Source: Candidatus Rifleibacteriota bacterium (GTDB lineage: Bacteria > Riflebacteria > Ozemobacteria > Ozemobacterales > Ozemobacteraceae). From it: a stretch of DNA of 64,000 nt. The translations under genes and the position numbers were made by a program. Every line of letters begins with the position of its first letter. The stretch's first letter is position 1. Location: contig JAKQQP010000603.1 in the NCBI GenBank assembly GCA_029564115.1, forward strand, positions 1-64,000. Reading direction: 5' to 3'. Positions 25,405-34,805 of this stretch are shown here, in pieces. The notes below the pieces were generated by a model. It did not search any database. It was given only the letters and a program-made list of their open reading frames with translations, and was not told the origin of the DNA.

Positions 25405-25847
25405 TATTTCCTGCTTAAAAAAGTCGATAGTTCATAGGTTTTTTCGGGATTACCAACTTTTTCTCTGGTTTTGTAATTTAAAATCAGCCTGACGATTTTT
25501 CCGACCTCGTTGCCGGTCGGCGGGTGTCTGGCGATTGCGAGAGTGCCCTTCAGATCGAGGTATTCAGGGAAACTGCCAATCGACACTTCGAGTTTTGCGG
25601 AGGTTCCGAGAACAATCCTGCCTTCGCTGACGGGCGAAAAGCCTATTTCACCGTTTTCGGGCCACCAGTTTGAATTTTCGATCTGTTCGAGAATTTCAAC
25701 TGCCAGCTGACTCGTTTTTATTTCATCGGCCGAAAGCGTAACCTGCTTATGAGAAGAGCCCATGAGATTCCAGAGGGGGACCATGGCAGCCACCATAATA
25801 CTGCTGGCAACGAGAATTTCGAGCAAAGAAATGCCACGCGGGTTCAT
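25404..25847 (-). CDS. Prepilin-type (pseudopilin) protein, GspI/PilV-like
   Basis: The 147-residue protein begins MNPRG then ISLLEILVASSIMVAAMVPL. Gly5/Ile6 is the predicted cleavage site and Glu lies at mature position 5. The helix is interrupted by Pro, as in many minor pseudopilins. The later segment LAVEILEQIENSNW resembles GspI/PilV-type proteins. Overlaps of 4 bases upstream and 1 base downstream point to coupled translation. Confidence 0.85.
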   Translation of the reverse strand: MNPRGISLLEILVASSIMVAAMVPLWNLMGSSHKQVTLSADEIKTSQLAVEILEQIENSNWWPENGEIGFSPVSEGRIVLGTSAKLEVSIGSFPEYLDLKGTLAIARHPPTGNEVGKIVRLILNYKTREKVGNPEKTYELSTFLSRK

Positions 25848-28042
25848 ATTTCCCCTCCTGCCGGGCCGATAACCACTCCCATAAAATTTTCGATCGGGTT
25901 GACGGTCGGGTCAAAGTTTTGATTGTACATTACCCCGCCGCCACCGGCAAAATTCTCAGGTTCGATGCTGTGAGCGGCCATACCGCCAAACAGAAGAAAC
26001 GGTGACTTAATTGCAGTCGGCTTTATTTCACCGCCGGATTTATCAAGAGCCACAAGATAAGCCAGAGTCGGAGCCCCGGAGTTTTTAACGGTAATTGCGC
26101 CTTTTTCGGCAAGTATCATCAACTGGGCCTTTTCGGGGTTGTCAGCATTGCGAAAGGTGCCAACCTCAACGGGGCCATCGACAATCAGTGTGCCGCCTGA
26201 AACGGCTCCCAGATTATCGCCCAGCTTCAGACCGCTGCCATTCGTCTTCACTTTCACGACCGCGTTGGCCAGGTTGAAATCACTGTTTTGTGCCAGACAG
26301 AAAGCGTTTTTCAGCAGGCTGAAAACATCTTCGTTTTTTTCGCCCTCGATTTCGTAACAGATTCGCGCACTCAGCCCCAGCGCCGGGTCTTTTGAGTCGG
26401 CAATAGAATCTATCTGCAGCTTACTCTGATCTGTGCCCAGCACAGGCAGGTCGAAATTCATATTGCTGGTCGCCAGTACCCCAGCTTCTGGCGGAATATT
26501 GATACTTTGCGTATTTTTTGAATACTGGGCGATCTGACTGTAGGTTTCGTCATAAGAGCATATATCAGCTTTGCTCATTATTTTTTCGTAGGCAATCTGG
26601 CTGCCGACGGCCGAGTATGGCAACCCGATAAAAAACTCTTCCATTTCTCTGAGGTCAGACACGCCAAGAGATGCTTCCAGTGGTGACGGAGAACAGATAA
26701 GGTGTTTATCGACAAAAGTATCTTTGATGAAGGTATTCTCTGGCTCTGCTGGCTTATTCTGGTTCAGATTACGCTTTTTGCCGGAATATTTTTCATACAG
26801 GTCCTTCGGCAGCTCTATTACAGCACCAACTGGCGGCTCTGAGCCTGCACCCGGAATCAGATAGCACAACTCGAGAAATCTGTCATAAACATTGCCAGAC
26901 ACTCTGGTGATACTGATTCTTCTATCGTTGTCCCCGGTGCCGACTTCACCAAAAAGGTGCAGAAAAGAACTCTGCCACCATTTTTTCTCTTTTGAGGGTT
27001 TGTATTCGCCAAACTGATATGCGAGTATGTCTTCCCACATATCTGCAGATGCTCCATCGATCACAGCGTTCGAAAAACCCCAGCGTGCGACTCTGAACAT
27101 CATCTGGTGCCCATTTACCGGGCAGCCTGTAAAATCTGAAAAGTTCAGCAGCAGCGTAATCGGGTTTTCGGCTGTCGGAAAATAGGAATGAAAACGCTGC
27201 CCGTATTTACGATGACCGGCAGCGCGGTTCAAAAGCAGATTGCCGCCGCCAAGATGAATCCAGCCCCGTCTTTTCCATATTTCTGCCTGGCGGTTAAAAT
27301 GCTCGCCAGGAAGGCCGTTATCTATTATCAGAGGCTTGCTGGAACCTGGTGCGACATCTCCGGTTGCGGGCGAATCGATGGACACAGTATTGAACTTCAT
27401 CGGATCATTGGTCTTTGTGGCCTCGCGCAGATACATAGTGAACTTGGTCAACGGCATCGGAAAAGGAATAACGACACGAAACGGCCGCGTTTCCTGCCAT
27501 TCTTCGCGGGAATTTCCGATGAATACCTCGACATTGACGGTCAGCCTGCCGCCCTTTTCGCAATCAAAAAAAAGTTCGTTATCTTTTTTATAGCCTGATA
27601 ACGGCCTGATATCAGAAAATCTGGCATCGTAAGCCACACTGACGTCATCAGAGGGAAGATCGCCGAAGAGTTTTTTGACAAAGCCTTCGAGATCGAGCTT
27701 GTCGAGCCAGAGCTTTTTGAAGTTGTCAGACAGCTCAGAAGGGTTGTTCGAGGCAAAAACCTTGCTGCGCAGAACAAAAGCCGGCGAAGATGGGTTGGCA
27801 GCGTCTGGCGAGGTCAGATCAGCTTTCAGTCTGCTGATGACCATGCGGGAGGTGGCCTGCGCCGCCTTGAGAGCCCGCAAATGTTTCAAAATTTCGCGAC
27901 TTTCGTTGAACTTTCCTCTTACAAGGTGATTGTAAGCCATGATCAGAATGGTCAGAACAAAGATGCCGCCAAGAACCGCAAAAAGGACAATCCCTTTGCG
28001 GGAGTTGATCAGCATACGATGCCCGGCATCATTTTTAATCAT
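25844..28042 (-). CDS. Large GspK/PilX-like prepilin-type protein
   Basis: The start is placed at ATG 28042: AGGAGG lies 9 bases upstream, and the ATG overlaps the stop of the TAXI gene; a frame to 28144 would overlap it by 110 bases. The 732-residue product has RKG then IVLFAVLGGIFVLTILIMAY (cleavage after Gly17). Mature position 5 is Ala, not Glu, as in GspK-type tip pseudopilins and PilX-like proteins, which lack this Glu. A helical SREILKHLRALKAAQATSRM segment follows, as in PilX/GspK families. The remaining 650 residues are much longer than usual for GspK (roughly 320) and hold many Gly/Asn/Pro-rich beta segments. It may be the tip or adhesive component. Confidence 0.75.
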   Translation of the reverse strand: MIKNDAGHRMLINSRKGIVLFAVLGGIFVLTILIMAYNHLVRGKFNESREILKHLRALKAAQATSRMVISRLKADLTSPDAANPSSPAFVLRSKVFASNNPSELSDNFKKLWLDKLDLEGFVKKLFGDLPSDDVSVAYDARFSDIRPLSGYKKDNELFFDCEKGGRLTVNVEVFIGNSREEWQETRPFRVVIPFPMPLTKFTMYLREATKTNDPMKFNTVSIDSPATGDVAPGSSKPLIIDNGLPGEHFNRQAEIWKRRGWIHLGGGNLLLNRAAGHRKYGQRFHSYFPTAENPITLLLNFSDFTGCPVNGHQMMFRVARWGFSNAVIDGASADMWEDILAYQFGEYKPSKEKKWWQSSFLHLFGEVGTGDNDRRISITRVSGNVYDRFLELCYLIPGAGSEPPVGAVIELPKDLYEKYSGKKRNLNQNKPAEPENTFIKDTFVDKHLICSPSPLEASLGVSDLREMEEFFIGLPYSAVGSQIAYEKIMSKADICSYDETYSQIAQYSKNTQSINIPPEAGVLATSNMNFDLPVLGTDQSKLQIDSIADSKDPALGLSARICYEIEGEKNEDVFSLLKNAFCLAQNSDFNLANAVVKVKTNGSGLKLGDNLGAVSGGTLIVDGPVEVGTFRNADNPEKAQLMILAEKGAITVKNSGAPTLAYLVALDKSGGEIKPTAIKSPFLLFGGMAAHSIEPENFAGGGGVMYNQNFDPTVNPIENFMGVVIGPAGGEI

Positions 28043-29087
28043 CGGCAACAGCCTCCTGAGCAGTGTTATGCTGCGGCAAATGTTTTGCCAGCCAGTTTCG
28101 CACCCCGTCGTGGAGAGGAACGCCGGTTTCTTCGAGTATGGCAAGAGCTTTTTCGGGCGAATTGGGAATTGCTGCGATCACCTGATGCTTCATTTTGAGG
28201 TGTGTCGATGCCCTGGCGAGAATATCAGTTATCAGCTCAACTGTCTCAGCGGGAGTTTTATCTGTGGTAACCAGAACGTTCGGCAATCCGATGGTCTGAA
28301 TAGAGGGCTGGGAATCGCCATAAAAACCCGCCGGCAGAGAATACTGACGGGCGGTGGCAACTTTGCTCAAAATTTTCTGAATCTGCTGCTGGCTGAGATT
28401 TACAAGGGTACAATCATGAAATATCAGGGCATCGGAAACCGTGCGATTTGGAATTCCGGCCTGAATTGTTGCAAAGCCGATCTTGCCCGTTGCAAGGGCG
28501 TTCAATACAGAATCTGGAGAAAATTCAACACCGTTTTCGGCAATAGGATAATCTAAAGCAGCGAGAATTTCGCGTGAAGTTCTGAAAGTTGAGGAGTTTT
28601 TCTGCCCCAGAAAGCCGCGTAACCGGCCTGGAAAACTCGTCGAAGGCTCAAAACGTTCTGGAGTTTTGACCAGGTGGACAACATCGTGCCAGAGGGGCCA
28701 GATAAGGCGCAAAGAAGAACTGGCATTCGCTTCATAAGTCTCTTTGGCGATACGGCTTTCGACAAGTCCCATCATCAATCGGCCCTGCAGTAACAACCGC
28801 ACGTTGTCGATCGAACCATTGGTTTCAACGGCTTTGAATACCCCGCCATTCTCGTCGAGATGACTGTTGAACCAGTCTGCCAGAACGTTACCTGCCGGGT
28901 AATAAGTTCCCAGGCGGTTGCCTGTTCCGATCAGCTGGTATGCCGAAGAATAAAGCTGCGGCGGCAAAGGTGCTTCGATTTTTTCCTGCTGCTCGGGTGC
29001 GCTGAGTAACAACAGTGCTATTACGGCAATCAGCAGGAAGAATGGCCAGGCAAACGCCGGCATATTTCCAGACCTTCTGCTTGGCAT
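28035..29087 (-). CDS. TAXI-type solute-binding protein with membrane anchor
   Basis: The 350-residue protein has an uncleaved-looking N-terminal helix (about 10-28). A TAXI/TRAP receptor fold follows: YQLIGTGNRLGTYYPAGNVL (51-70), KAVETNGSIDNVRLLLQGRL (86-105), the late PNVLVTTDKTPAETVELIT segment and a C-terminal helical part. In known systems such receptors deliver substrate to a TRAP permease. No permease gene is present here. Instead the gene is embedded in a pseudopilin operon, overlapping the GspK-like gene by 8 bases. It may be a sensor or a re-used domain. Confidence 0.8.
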   Translation of the reverse strand: MPSRRSGNMPAFAWPFFLLIAVIALLLLSAPEQQEKIEAPLPPQLYSSAYQLIGTGNRLGTYYPAGNVLADWFNSHLDENGGVFKAVETNGSIDNVRLLLQGRLMMGLVESRIAKETYEANASSSLRLIWPLWHDVVHLVKTPERFEPSTSFPGRLRGFLGQKNSSTFRTSREILAALDYPIAENGVEFSPDSVLNALATGKIGFATIQAGIPNRTVSDALIFHDCTLVNLSQQQIQKILSKVATARQYSLPAGFYGDSQPSIQTIGLPNVLVTTDKTPAETVELITDILARASTHLKMKHQVIAAIPNSPEKALAILEETGVPLHDGVRNWLAKHLPQHNTAQEAVADD

Positions 29088-29120
29088 AACAGTCCTTTTG
29101 CCTGTCGGGAGCCCCCTTTA

Positions 29121-29900
29121 TCAGCGCACTATGATGCGATAATTTTCAGGCATTTTGAAATCGTATTTTTTGATAGTTTCGTTAAAATCTTTGTCGTCGT
29201 TTTTCACAACGGTTTTGGGCTTGTTTTCGTCGGCCTTTTCAAGGGCTTTTTCAGAGGCAACTTTTTTATCAGCCTTAGCAGGAGCGGGAACCGCTTTTTT
29301 AGCGATCGAGCTGGCGCGTGCAGGCTTCTGCTCTTTATTTGCGGGCTTGATCTTTTTACCGGCTCGAGCGACTGCTTTTCGAGTAGTTTTCTTTTTAGTC
29401 TTCACGCTGGGTGACTTCGTTTTAGCCTTGTCTTCGACCTTTTCCACTCTGGCAGGCTGCTTGAAGATCTCGCTTACCGGGTCTTCAAAAACAATCGCAT
29501 CTTCATTCCGCTCTTCGAGAATAGACATCACTGCCCGCAGAGATTCGCTTCTACCCTGCGACTCGCGAATTTTCATCAAAGCCTGGGCGAGCGGTCTTCC
29601 AACCTGATAATCAGAAACATCGGAGGGCTGGGCAACGACTGAAACGCCAGCATCAGCTACGGCGATGTTCTCGTCTTCAAGGCCGTGCATTTTGTTTCGC
29701 AGACGTGCAAGTGCGGCAGCCAGTTCACGACCGGGTATATAAACAGGTTCAGCTTTTACTTCTTCTGTTACCGCACTGGAATTAAGTCTGGCACGCATCG
29801 CTTCGATGGCATTCTGCGCTTCAAGAGATAACGCGTCGGCTCTCACTCCCACCATCAAGCATAAAAAAACCAGTAAATAAATAAAATAATGACTTCTCAT
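29121..29900 (-). CDS. Exported Lys/Ala-rich protein of unknown function
   Basis: The 259-residue protein has a signal peptide (about 1-22) and an AGGAGAAGG Shine-Dalgarno just before its ATG. Two similar helical segments follow: RELAAALARLRNKMHGLEDE and, 45 residues on, GRPLAQALMKIRESQGRSE, probably an internal repeat. A long Lys/Ala/Pro-rich, likely disordered stretch (160-235) and a short C-terminal MPENYRIIVR end the protein. It precedes the TAXI gene by 33 bases and is probably the first gene of the pseudopilin operon. No family recognised. Confidence 0.55.
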   Translation of the reverse strand: MRSHYFIYLLVFLCLMVGVRADALSLEAQNAIEAMRARLNSSAVTEEVKAEPVYIPGRELAAALARLRNKMHGLEDENIAVADAGVSVVAQPSDVSDYQVGRPLAQALMKIRESQGRSESLRAVMSILEERNEDAIVFEDPVSEIFKQPARVEKVEDKAKTKSPSVKTKKKTTRKAVARAGKKIKPANKEQKPARASSIAKKAVPAPAKADKKVASEKALEKADENKPKTVVKNDDKDFNETIKKYDFKMPENYRIIVR

Positions 29901-29966
29901 GCCTTCTCCTGACTATAATGGACAACTCGGATCATACTAACACCAACATATTGAATTGGGCAACTT

Positions 29967-32102
29967 TTAAAATATCGGCATCCCACACTTTGTACAGAAT
30001 TTTTCCTGGGTATTGTTTTCGCTGCCACAATTTTGACATTCAATAACTTTCTTATCGTCAAGTTTGATGTTCTGCTTCATATCTTCTTCTTTCATGCCCG
30101 GTGGAATTCTGACCGGCCGGTCTTCAGGCACAGCTTTAGCCGGCTGAGATTCAACCGAGGTGGCAATGTGACTGATGCTTTTTCCCAGAAGCTCACTGAA
30201 ATCAACACCCGACTTGATGCCCTTCACGTGAAAAATTTCAATCGGCATCGACTTACCCTTGACCATGATCGATTCACGCTGCTCGATTTCAAAATAAGGC
30301 TCTACCTTCTCATAGGTCGATCTGGTTATAAAAAGCTCCATACCTTTGGCAACCGACATAACTCGAGCCGCCAGATTGACGTTGTCGCCGATAACGGTGT
30401 AAGAGAGCTGTTTTTCACTACCCATGTAGCCGGCAGTGACTACTCCAGTGTTGATACCGACACCAATTTCGATAACCGGCTTGCCTTCCTTTTTCCAGGT
30501 TGCCTGGAGCTGCCGCAGGGCATCCAGCATTCTGACGCCACAGAGAACGGCCCGTATCGGGTCGTCATCTCGAGCTACCGGTGCTCCGAACAATGCCATA
30601 AGCTCGTCACCGACATATTTGTCGAGAGTTCCCTCCAGTTCCATGAGGATGTCGGTCATTCTGGTAAAGTAAACGTTCAACTGTTCAACTATGTCTGTGG
30701 GGTCCATATTTTCAGACATTTTGGTAAAACCGCGGATATCGGAAAAAAACATGGTCACTTCGCACTTGCTGCCGCCGAGCTTCAAGCCAGACGGATCAGA
30801 CATGATCATTTCGGCGACGCTCGGCGAAACGATACGCGCCAGACTGCCCTTCAGTTCTTCATTTTTTTTCAACTGATCTTCGCTCAGTTTCTGGGCGGAA
30901 ACCAGGTCATCCATGGTTGCCGAGTAGAGTTTGGCGTTTTTCATAACCAGCCCGGCAACATCGGCACAGGTGGCGATGAGATTCTGGTCATCTCTCGAGT
31001 AATCGGGGTTGTTCATCTGTTCGACATTGATAATCGCAAAAAGCTTGCCTTCTGCATAGATCGGTGCAGCTATGAGAGTTTTGAGAGCACCCTGCCCTAT
31101 CAGACCCTTGGTTTTCGGGTCCATTTCGCATTCTTTAACCCCAAGCGCACCGGCACCACCAGTGACTTCGTTCATTTTCTGGCGCAGCAGATAAGTAATC
31201 ATACTGTTCTCTTCGTGCGGAATCTCGACTTCCTTGTATTCTTTGGGTTTCATGCCAATCGCCTTGACGATACGAAACTTGCCTTCTTTTTCGTCGTTGA
31301 GCAGCAGTTGAACTTTCTGGGAATCGAGGCCCTTCGAGATAATCTCGACAATGTTCGAAAAGATCTGGTCACGGTCGAGACTCTTGGTAAGATTCTTGAT
31401 ACGCATAAGGGTCGTGGTGAGCTTCATCGAGCGTTTGCTGAACTCATCGCGAATCTCACGCATTTCTCTTTCCATGCGTTCTTCGGCAGACTCGACCGGG
31501 GCATTTTCGTCTTCGGCCTTTCCGGGGGCTGCTTCGGCTTTTTTTTCAGAATCAGTGGCAGCAGGCGCGGCATCGCCATCTTTGCCAGACTTCAAAGCCG
31601 TTTCCATGACACCGTCTTTTTCTTTGCCTTTTTTGCCAAGTTCTTCTCTGTATTTGGCAGCAGCAGCCGGGTCTACCCTTGTCTTCAGAGGGCCGCCACC
31701 GGCAGCCTGCCCGGCTGTTCCTTCAGAATTCTTGAGCTGATCTATCCGGAAGAACAGATAACCCAGAAAACAGGCAGTAAATAGCACCAGAACAGAATAA
31801 ATCTCCCACCAGTCTTCGATAGGGTACTGCAAAGGCTTGAATTTGATTGCCACAGTGGCAACTGCGAGCAACAAAGGCAAGGCGAACGAAAGCACCGTAA
31901 CGGCAAGTTTTTCGCCAAGCAACCCAAGAAAACCGGCAGCCGCAAAAATATAAAAGTAAGAGAAATATGATTGAAAATTTCTGGGAATACGGTTGGTAAA
32001 AACAAGAAAGGCAATCAAAAGAACGCCAACACTCCCCAACATTCCGAGAAAGTCGGGAAGACGTTCTTTGAGACTCTTGCTTTCTTGTGGGGACTCTGCC
32101 AT
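29967..32102 (-). CDS. Membrane-bound class III adenylate cyclase with GAF domain and C-terminal zinc ribbon
   Basis: The 711-residue enzyme makes cyclic AMP from ATP. Four hydrophobic segments (about 20-37, 48-65, 66-88, 101-119) form an N-terminal membrane part. An acidic/Ala-rich linker follows, then a coiled coil (203-245), a GAF domain (247-395) and the cyclase domain (about 445-640). The cyclase domain has metal aspartates Asp455 (FFSDIRGFT) and Asp499 (KYVGDE), purine-selecting Lys495 and Asp573, and the transition-state pair Asn576/Arg580 (NVNLAAR). Lys and Asp at the selector positions favour ATP over GTP. The C-terminus (about 690-711) is a zinc ribbon with CQNCG and CTKCG. No cyclic-AMP receptor gene is in the window. 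Confidence 0.93.
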   Translation of the reverse strand: MAESPQESKSLKERLPDFLGMLGSVGVLLIAFLVFTNRIPRNFQSYFSYFYIFAAAGFLGLLGEKLAVTVLSFALPLLLAVATVAIKFKPLQYPIEDWWEIYSVLVLFTACFLGYLFFRIDQLKNSEGTAGQAAGGGPLKTRVDPAAAAKYREELGKKGKEKDGVMETALKSGKDGDAAPAATDSEKKAEAAPGKAEDENAPVESAEERMEREMREIRDEFSKRSMKLTTTLMRIKNLTKSLDRDQIFSNIVEIISKGLDSQKVQLLLNDEKEGKFRIVKAIGMKPKEYKEVEIPHEENSMITYLLRQKMNEVTGGAGALGVKECEMDPKTKGLIGQGALKTLIAAPIYAEGKLFAIINVEQMNNPDYSRDDQNLIATCADVAGLVMKNAKLYSATMDDLVSAQKLSEDQLKKNEELKGSLARIVSPSVAEMIMSDPSGLKLGGSKCEVTMFFSDIRGFTKMSENMDPTDIVEQLNVYFTRMTDILMELEGTLDKYVGDELMALFGAPVARDDDPIRAVLCGVRMLDALRQLQATWKKEGKPVIEIGVGINTGVVTAGYMGSEKQLSYTVIGDNVNLAARVMSVAKGMELFITRSTYEKVEPYFEIEQRESIMVKGKSMPIEIFHVKGIKSGVDFSELLGKSISHIATSVESQPAKAVPEDRPVRIPPGMKEEDMKQNIKLDDKKVIECQNCGSENNTQEKFCTKCGMPIF

Positions 32103-32154
32103 TTATGCTCCAGCACAGCTACAAAACATTCTTATTGTGACATGGAACAACATT

Positions 32155-34221
32155 TTATTCAAGAGAGGCAGAACCCGTAGTTTCACTCATCAGTCTCGTG
32201 GCATCATAACTGTCTGAATTCATGTTCTGCAGCAGCAGTTCGGCGTCAGTCACCCGCCCCTCGAGACAAAGAAGATGCCCATACCAGTAAAATGCCCTGC
32301 TGTTACCAGATTTAAGCTTACATGATTCTTCTGCCAGCTCCAATGCCTTATCTTTCTGACCTTCGAAAAGCAGCACCATCGAGTGAACGATCTGAACCAG
32401 GGAGCGGGTTTTGAGACCGCCACGAACTTCATCAGATCTGGCTTTCCATTTAGAAAGGGCTTCTTTGGCTTTCATCAGCAGATCCAGTTCGGTCAGCTCC
32501 ACCAGAATTTCCGCACGCAGAAATGGCAGTCTGGCAAAAGTCAACGCTTTGCCAAGATCTATGTGAGCTTGAACATATTCTTTGAAAGATACTCCGCAAC
32601 ACCCCAGAATAAAAAGAGAAAGACCCGTTTCATCGTTGGAAAAAGCTTTGACGCCTCTATCTGAGAGCCCTCTGATAATTAGCACCGCAGCGGCAAAATC
32701 TCCTTTGCGGCATCTCATATAAGCCTCGAGGAGCTGACCCGACTCGGCAAGAGGCGTGCCTTTGAAATTTTCGACAAACTCCGTAATGTTTCGCTGCGCT
32801 TCAAAAAAGTCTTCTTTGCATATCTGGGCCAGAATCATCGCTTTCCACAAAGATGAAAAGTTTTTGCGGTCAAGAGTTGTAAAAACTTTTCTGGCGGTCA
32901 AAACCACTTCTTCGTAAGAATCTTTCTCAAGCAGCTTCCAGGCATTGGACTCGATTATTTTTGCATCGGTATAACTGATACTGCCGGCTTTCTGAACGTC
33001 GGTTCTGCTGACTGATGCGACTTCGGCAAAGCCTGCGGCACTGGCAATGTTAAAGATGACAAAACGACCAAGAGGCATGAACACCATGGCGAACATCGCC
33101 ATCAATGCACTGCCGGCCATGACAGCAACTCTGGTACCCAGAGCAAGGCGGCTCTGAAAAACCAGCACAAAAATCATGAAAAACCAGCAGAAAAACCAGA
33201 TGCCATAAAGTTCATATCGCAAAGGTCGCTGTTCTTCGGGCAAACGCAAAAAAGCCGGAAAAACAAAGAAAAGTGCCAGAGCCACAAAATGACCCGCAAC
33301 TAACATTTTAGGGATGATCCAGACAATATCGTAGCTGGAAAAATCATCGAGCATGGCTGCTATCATCATGTCTTTGAAACAGAGACTGTGAGCTGACAGC
33401 ATGAAAAAAGCTCCGACCACCACGAAAAGAACGTTATGCCAGACTGCCACTGGAGCAGAAAGACGCGTGGCAACAAAAACCAGCAGCGAAAATAACAGCA
33501 GATAATACAATGCCGCTATAATACCGCTTAAGCCAAGAGGCAACGAAAGAACAAAAGACCAGAGAGCTGTCAGCAGATTGCCGCCACCTTCTCCATGGTG
33601 GTCTTCATGGTCTTCGTCCAGCAGCATACAGGTGTTGAAAGCTCTAAACAACCGGCCAAAATGAATGTCGAGAAGAAATGCGAGCGCCTGTTCTTTTTTG
33701 GGCAGCCCCTGAAAAGTATCGTAGCTGAAAAAATGTTCGAGCTGCTTTTCGGATACCGAAAAACCCAGCAAAATTTCGCAAATGGTCTTTCTTGTCAAAG
33801 CAACGACATTTTCGGGAGTGGCATCCAGTGCCTTTTTGTAAGCAGAACCGGCCTCTTCGACCGAACCTCTGGCAAGAGCGATTTTGCCGAACAGTAGATA
33901 AACTTCTGCCTGACCGGCCGGCGGCAGCTGCTGCAATGGTATCGCCCTGAGTCGTTCTTCAGCCTTGGCGTACATGCCGATTCTGGCGAGCAGCTTACCC
34001 AGCATCAGAACGGGCATTATATTGCGAGGATAGGCCGCCAGAGCATCTTCGTAAAAAGCTGCTGCATCTTCAAAATCGCCCAGCTCTTCAGCCCTGCTGC
34101 CTTTCTGAACAAGAAGCTGAGACTTTTTCAGGAGAAGCTGCTGGTCTTCAGCACTGACAAAACAGCTGGTCATTACAAAGAACGCCAGCATTACGGCAAG
34201 CCAGATGTGTCTTCCGTTCAA
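32155..34221 (-). CDS. TPR protein with central multi-helix membrane domain
   Basis: The 688-residue protein has a signal peptide (1-24). N-terminal TPR repeats follow (about 30-175, for example EELGDFEDAAAFYEDALAAYP). Next come a His/Asp-rich loop (DEDHEDHHGEGGG, near 200-212), six or seven membrane helices (about 215-420), and a C-terminal helical repeat region (430-680, with DYKKAFTFARL-like pairs). TPRs therefore flank the membrane block on both sides. It is a probable scaffold or assembly factor, function unknown. It lies 52 bases upstream of the cyclase gene on the same strand and may share its transcript. Confidence 0.65.
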   Translation of the reverse strand: MNGRHIWLAVMLAFFVMTSCFVSAEDQQLLLKKSQLLVQKGSRAEELGDFEDAAAFYEDALAAYPRNIMPVLMLGKLLARIGMYAKAEERLRAIPLQQLPPAGQAEVYLLFGKIALARGSVEEAGSAYKKALDATPENVVALTRKTICEILLGFSVSEKQLEHFFSYDTFQGLPKKEQALAFLLDIHFGRLFRAFNTCMLLDEDHEDHHGEGGGNLLTALWSFVLSLPLGLSGIIAALYYLLLFSLLVFVATRLSAPVAVWHNVLFVVVGAFFMLSAHSLCFKDMMIAAMLDDFSSYDIVWIIPKMLVAGHFVALALFFVFPAFLRLPEEQRPLRYELYGIWFFCWFFMIFVLVFQSRLALGTRVAVMAGSALMAMFAMVFMPLGRFVIFNIASAAGFAEVASVSRTDVQKAGSISYTDAKIIESNAWKLLEKDSYEEVVLTARKVFTTLDRKNFSSLWKAMILAQICKEDFFEAQRNITEFVENFKGTPLAESGQLLEAYMRCRKGDFAAAVLIIRGLSDRGVKAFSNDETGLSLFILGCCGVSFKEYVQAHIDLGKALTFARLPFLRAEILVELTELDLLMKAKEALSKWKARSDEVRGGLKTRSLVQIVHSMVLLFEGQKDKALELAEESCKLKSGNSRAFYWYGHLLCLEGRVTDAELLLQNMNSDSYDATRLMSETTGSASLE

Positions 34222-34246
34222 AAGAGCCCTCCTTGCGGGAAGGTTA

Positions 34247-34426
34247 CTACTTCATCAGTTCCTTCTGTTTTTTACTGGCGGCTTCATCTCGTGAAAAAGC
34301 CACACAGATCACATCGCCGATCTCGATATTCTGGCCAAGCTCACTCTTATGCACATTTATCACATCGCCATTTTCGAGAAGACAGCGAAAATAATCACCA
34401 TTCATAGAATCTACAACTGCCTGCAT
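34247..34426 (-). CDS. Small DUF3006-like protein
   Basis: The frame is open to 34501, but ATG 34426 has AGGAGGGG directly upstream and is preferred. The resulting 59-residue protein (MQAVVDSMNGDYFRCLLENG, then DVINVHKSELGQNIEIGDVI) matches the pattern of DUF3006: a small barrel-like domain with V-D-x-x-x-G-D near the start, an ExG turn, a Ser-Glu-Leu block and E-x-GDVI. Members have no known function. It sits between the small gene after thrS and the TPR membrane gene. Confidence 0.6.
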   Translation of the reverse strand: MQAVVDSMNGDYFRCLLENGDVINVHKSELGQNIEIGDVICVAFSRDEAASKKQKELMK

Positions 34427-34451
34427 GTTACCCCTCCTGTTTTTTATTAAA

Positions 34452-34805
34452 CTAGAATCCGAGCTGCGACAAAAAGCTCTGCACAAACCGGTGAATCTCA
34501 TCTACGGCAGAATCATGATGCGAAGCTTCAAGAAACGCAATCTTGTTTCCTCGTAGATCGCCTTCTCTGGTTTTGTAAACTTCGATACGATAAACCAGTT
34601 CCTGAGAAAAATTCTTGTGCGGAAAGATCTTGACCAGCAGCCTGGTTTCGTCCGGGAGCCGCAGAATCATTGTCTCCTGGATACTTTCGGCATTTAGAGT
34701 GATATCGATACCGACATCCTCGTTTTTCCGGAACAGGTAACGCTGGGTGATCCTGAATACAAGATCACCCACGTCACGCAGACTCAGACTGCTTCCTTTA
34801 TCCAT
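34452..34805 (-). CDS. Small protein of unknown function overlapping thrS
   Basis: The 117-residue protein starts inside the last codons of thrS (22-base overlap, minus strand). Visible features are an amphipathic helix (LRDVGDLVFRITQRYLFRK), a beta-rich middle (VGIDITLNAESIQETMILRL, LLVKIFPHKNF, YRIEVYKTREGDLRG) and a C-terminal helix (DEIHRFVQSFLSQLGF). The gene is real to judge by its tight coupling and composition. No family recognised. Confidence 0.6.
   Translation of the reverse strand: MDKGSSLSLRDVGDLVFRITQRYLFRKNEDVGIDITLNAESIQETMILRLPDETRLLVKIFPHKNFSQELVYRIEVYKTREGDLRGNKIAFLEASHHDSAVDEIHRFVQSFLSQLGF

Noticed and set aside
30033..31784. Long plus-strand open frame of 583 codons
   Set aside because: It is the antisense shadow of the adenylate cyclase gene, whose GAF and cyclase motifs are unmistakable on the minus strand.
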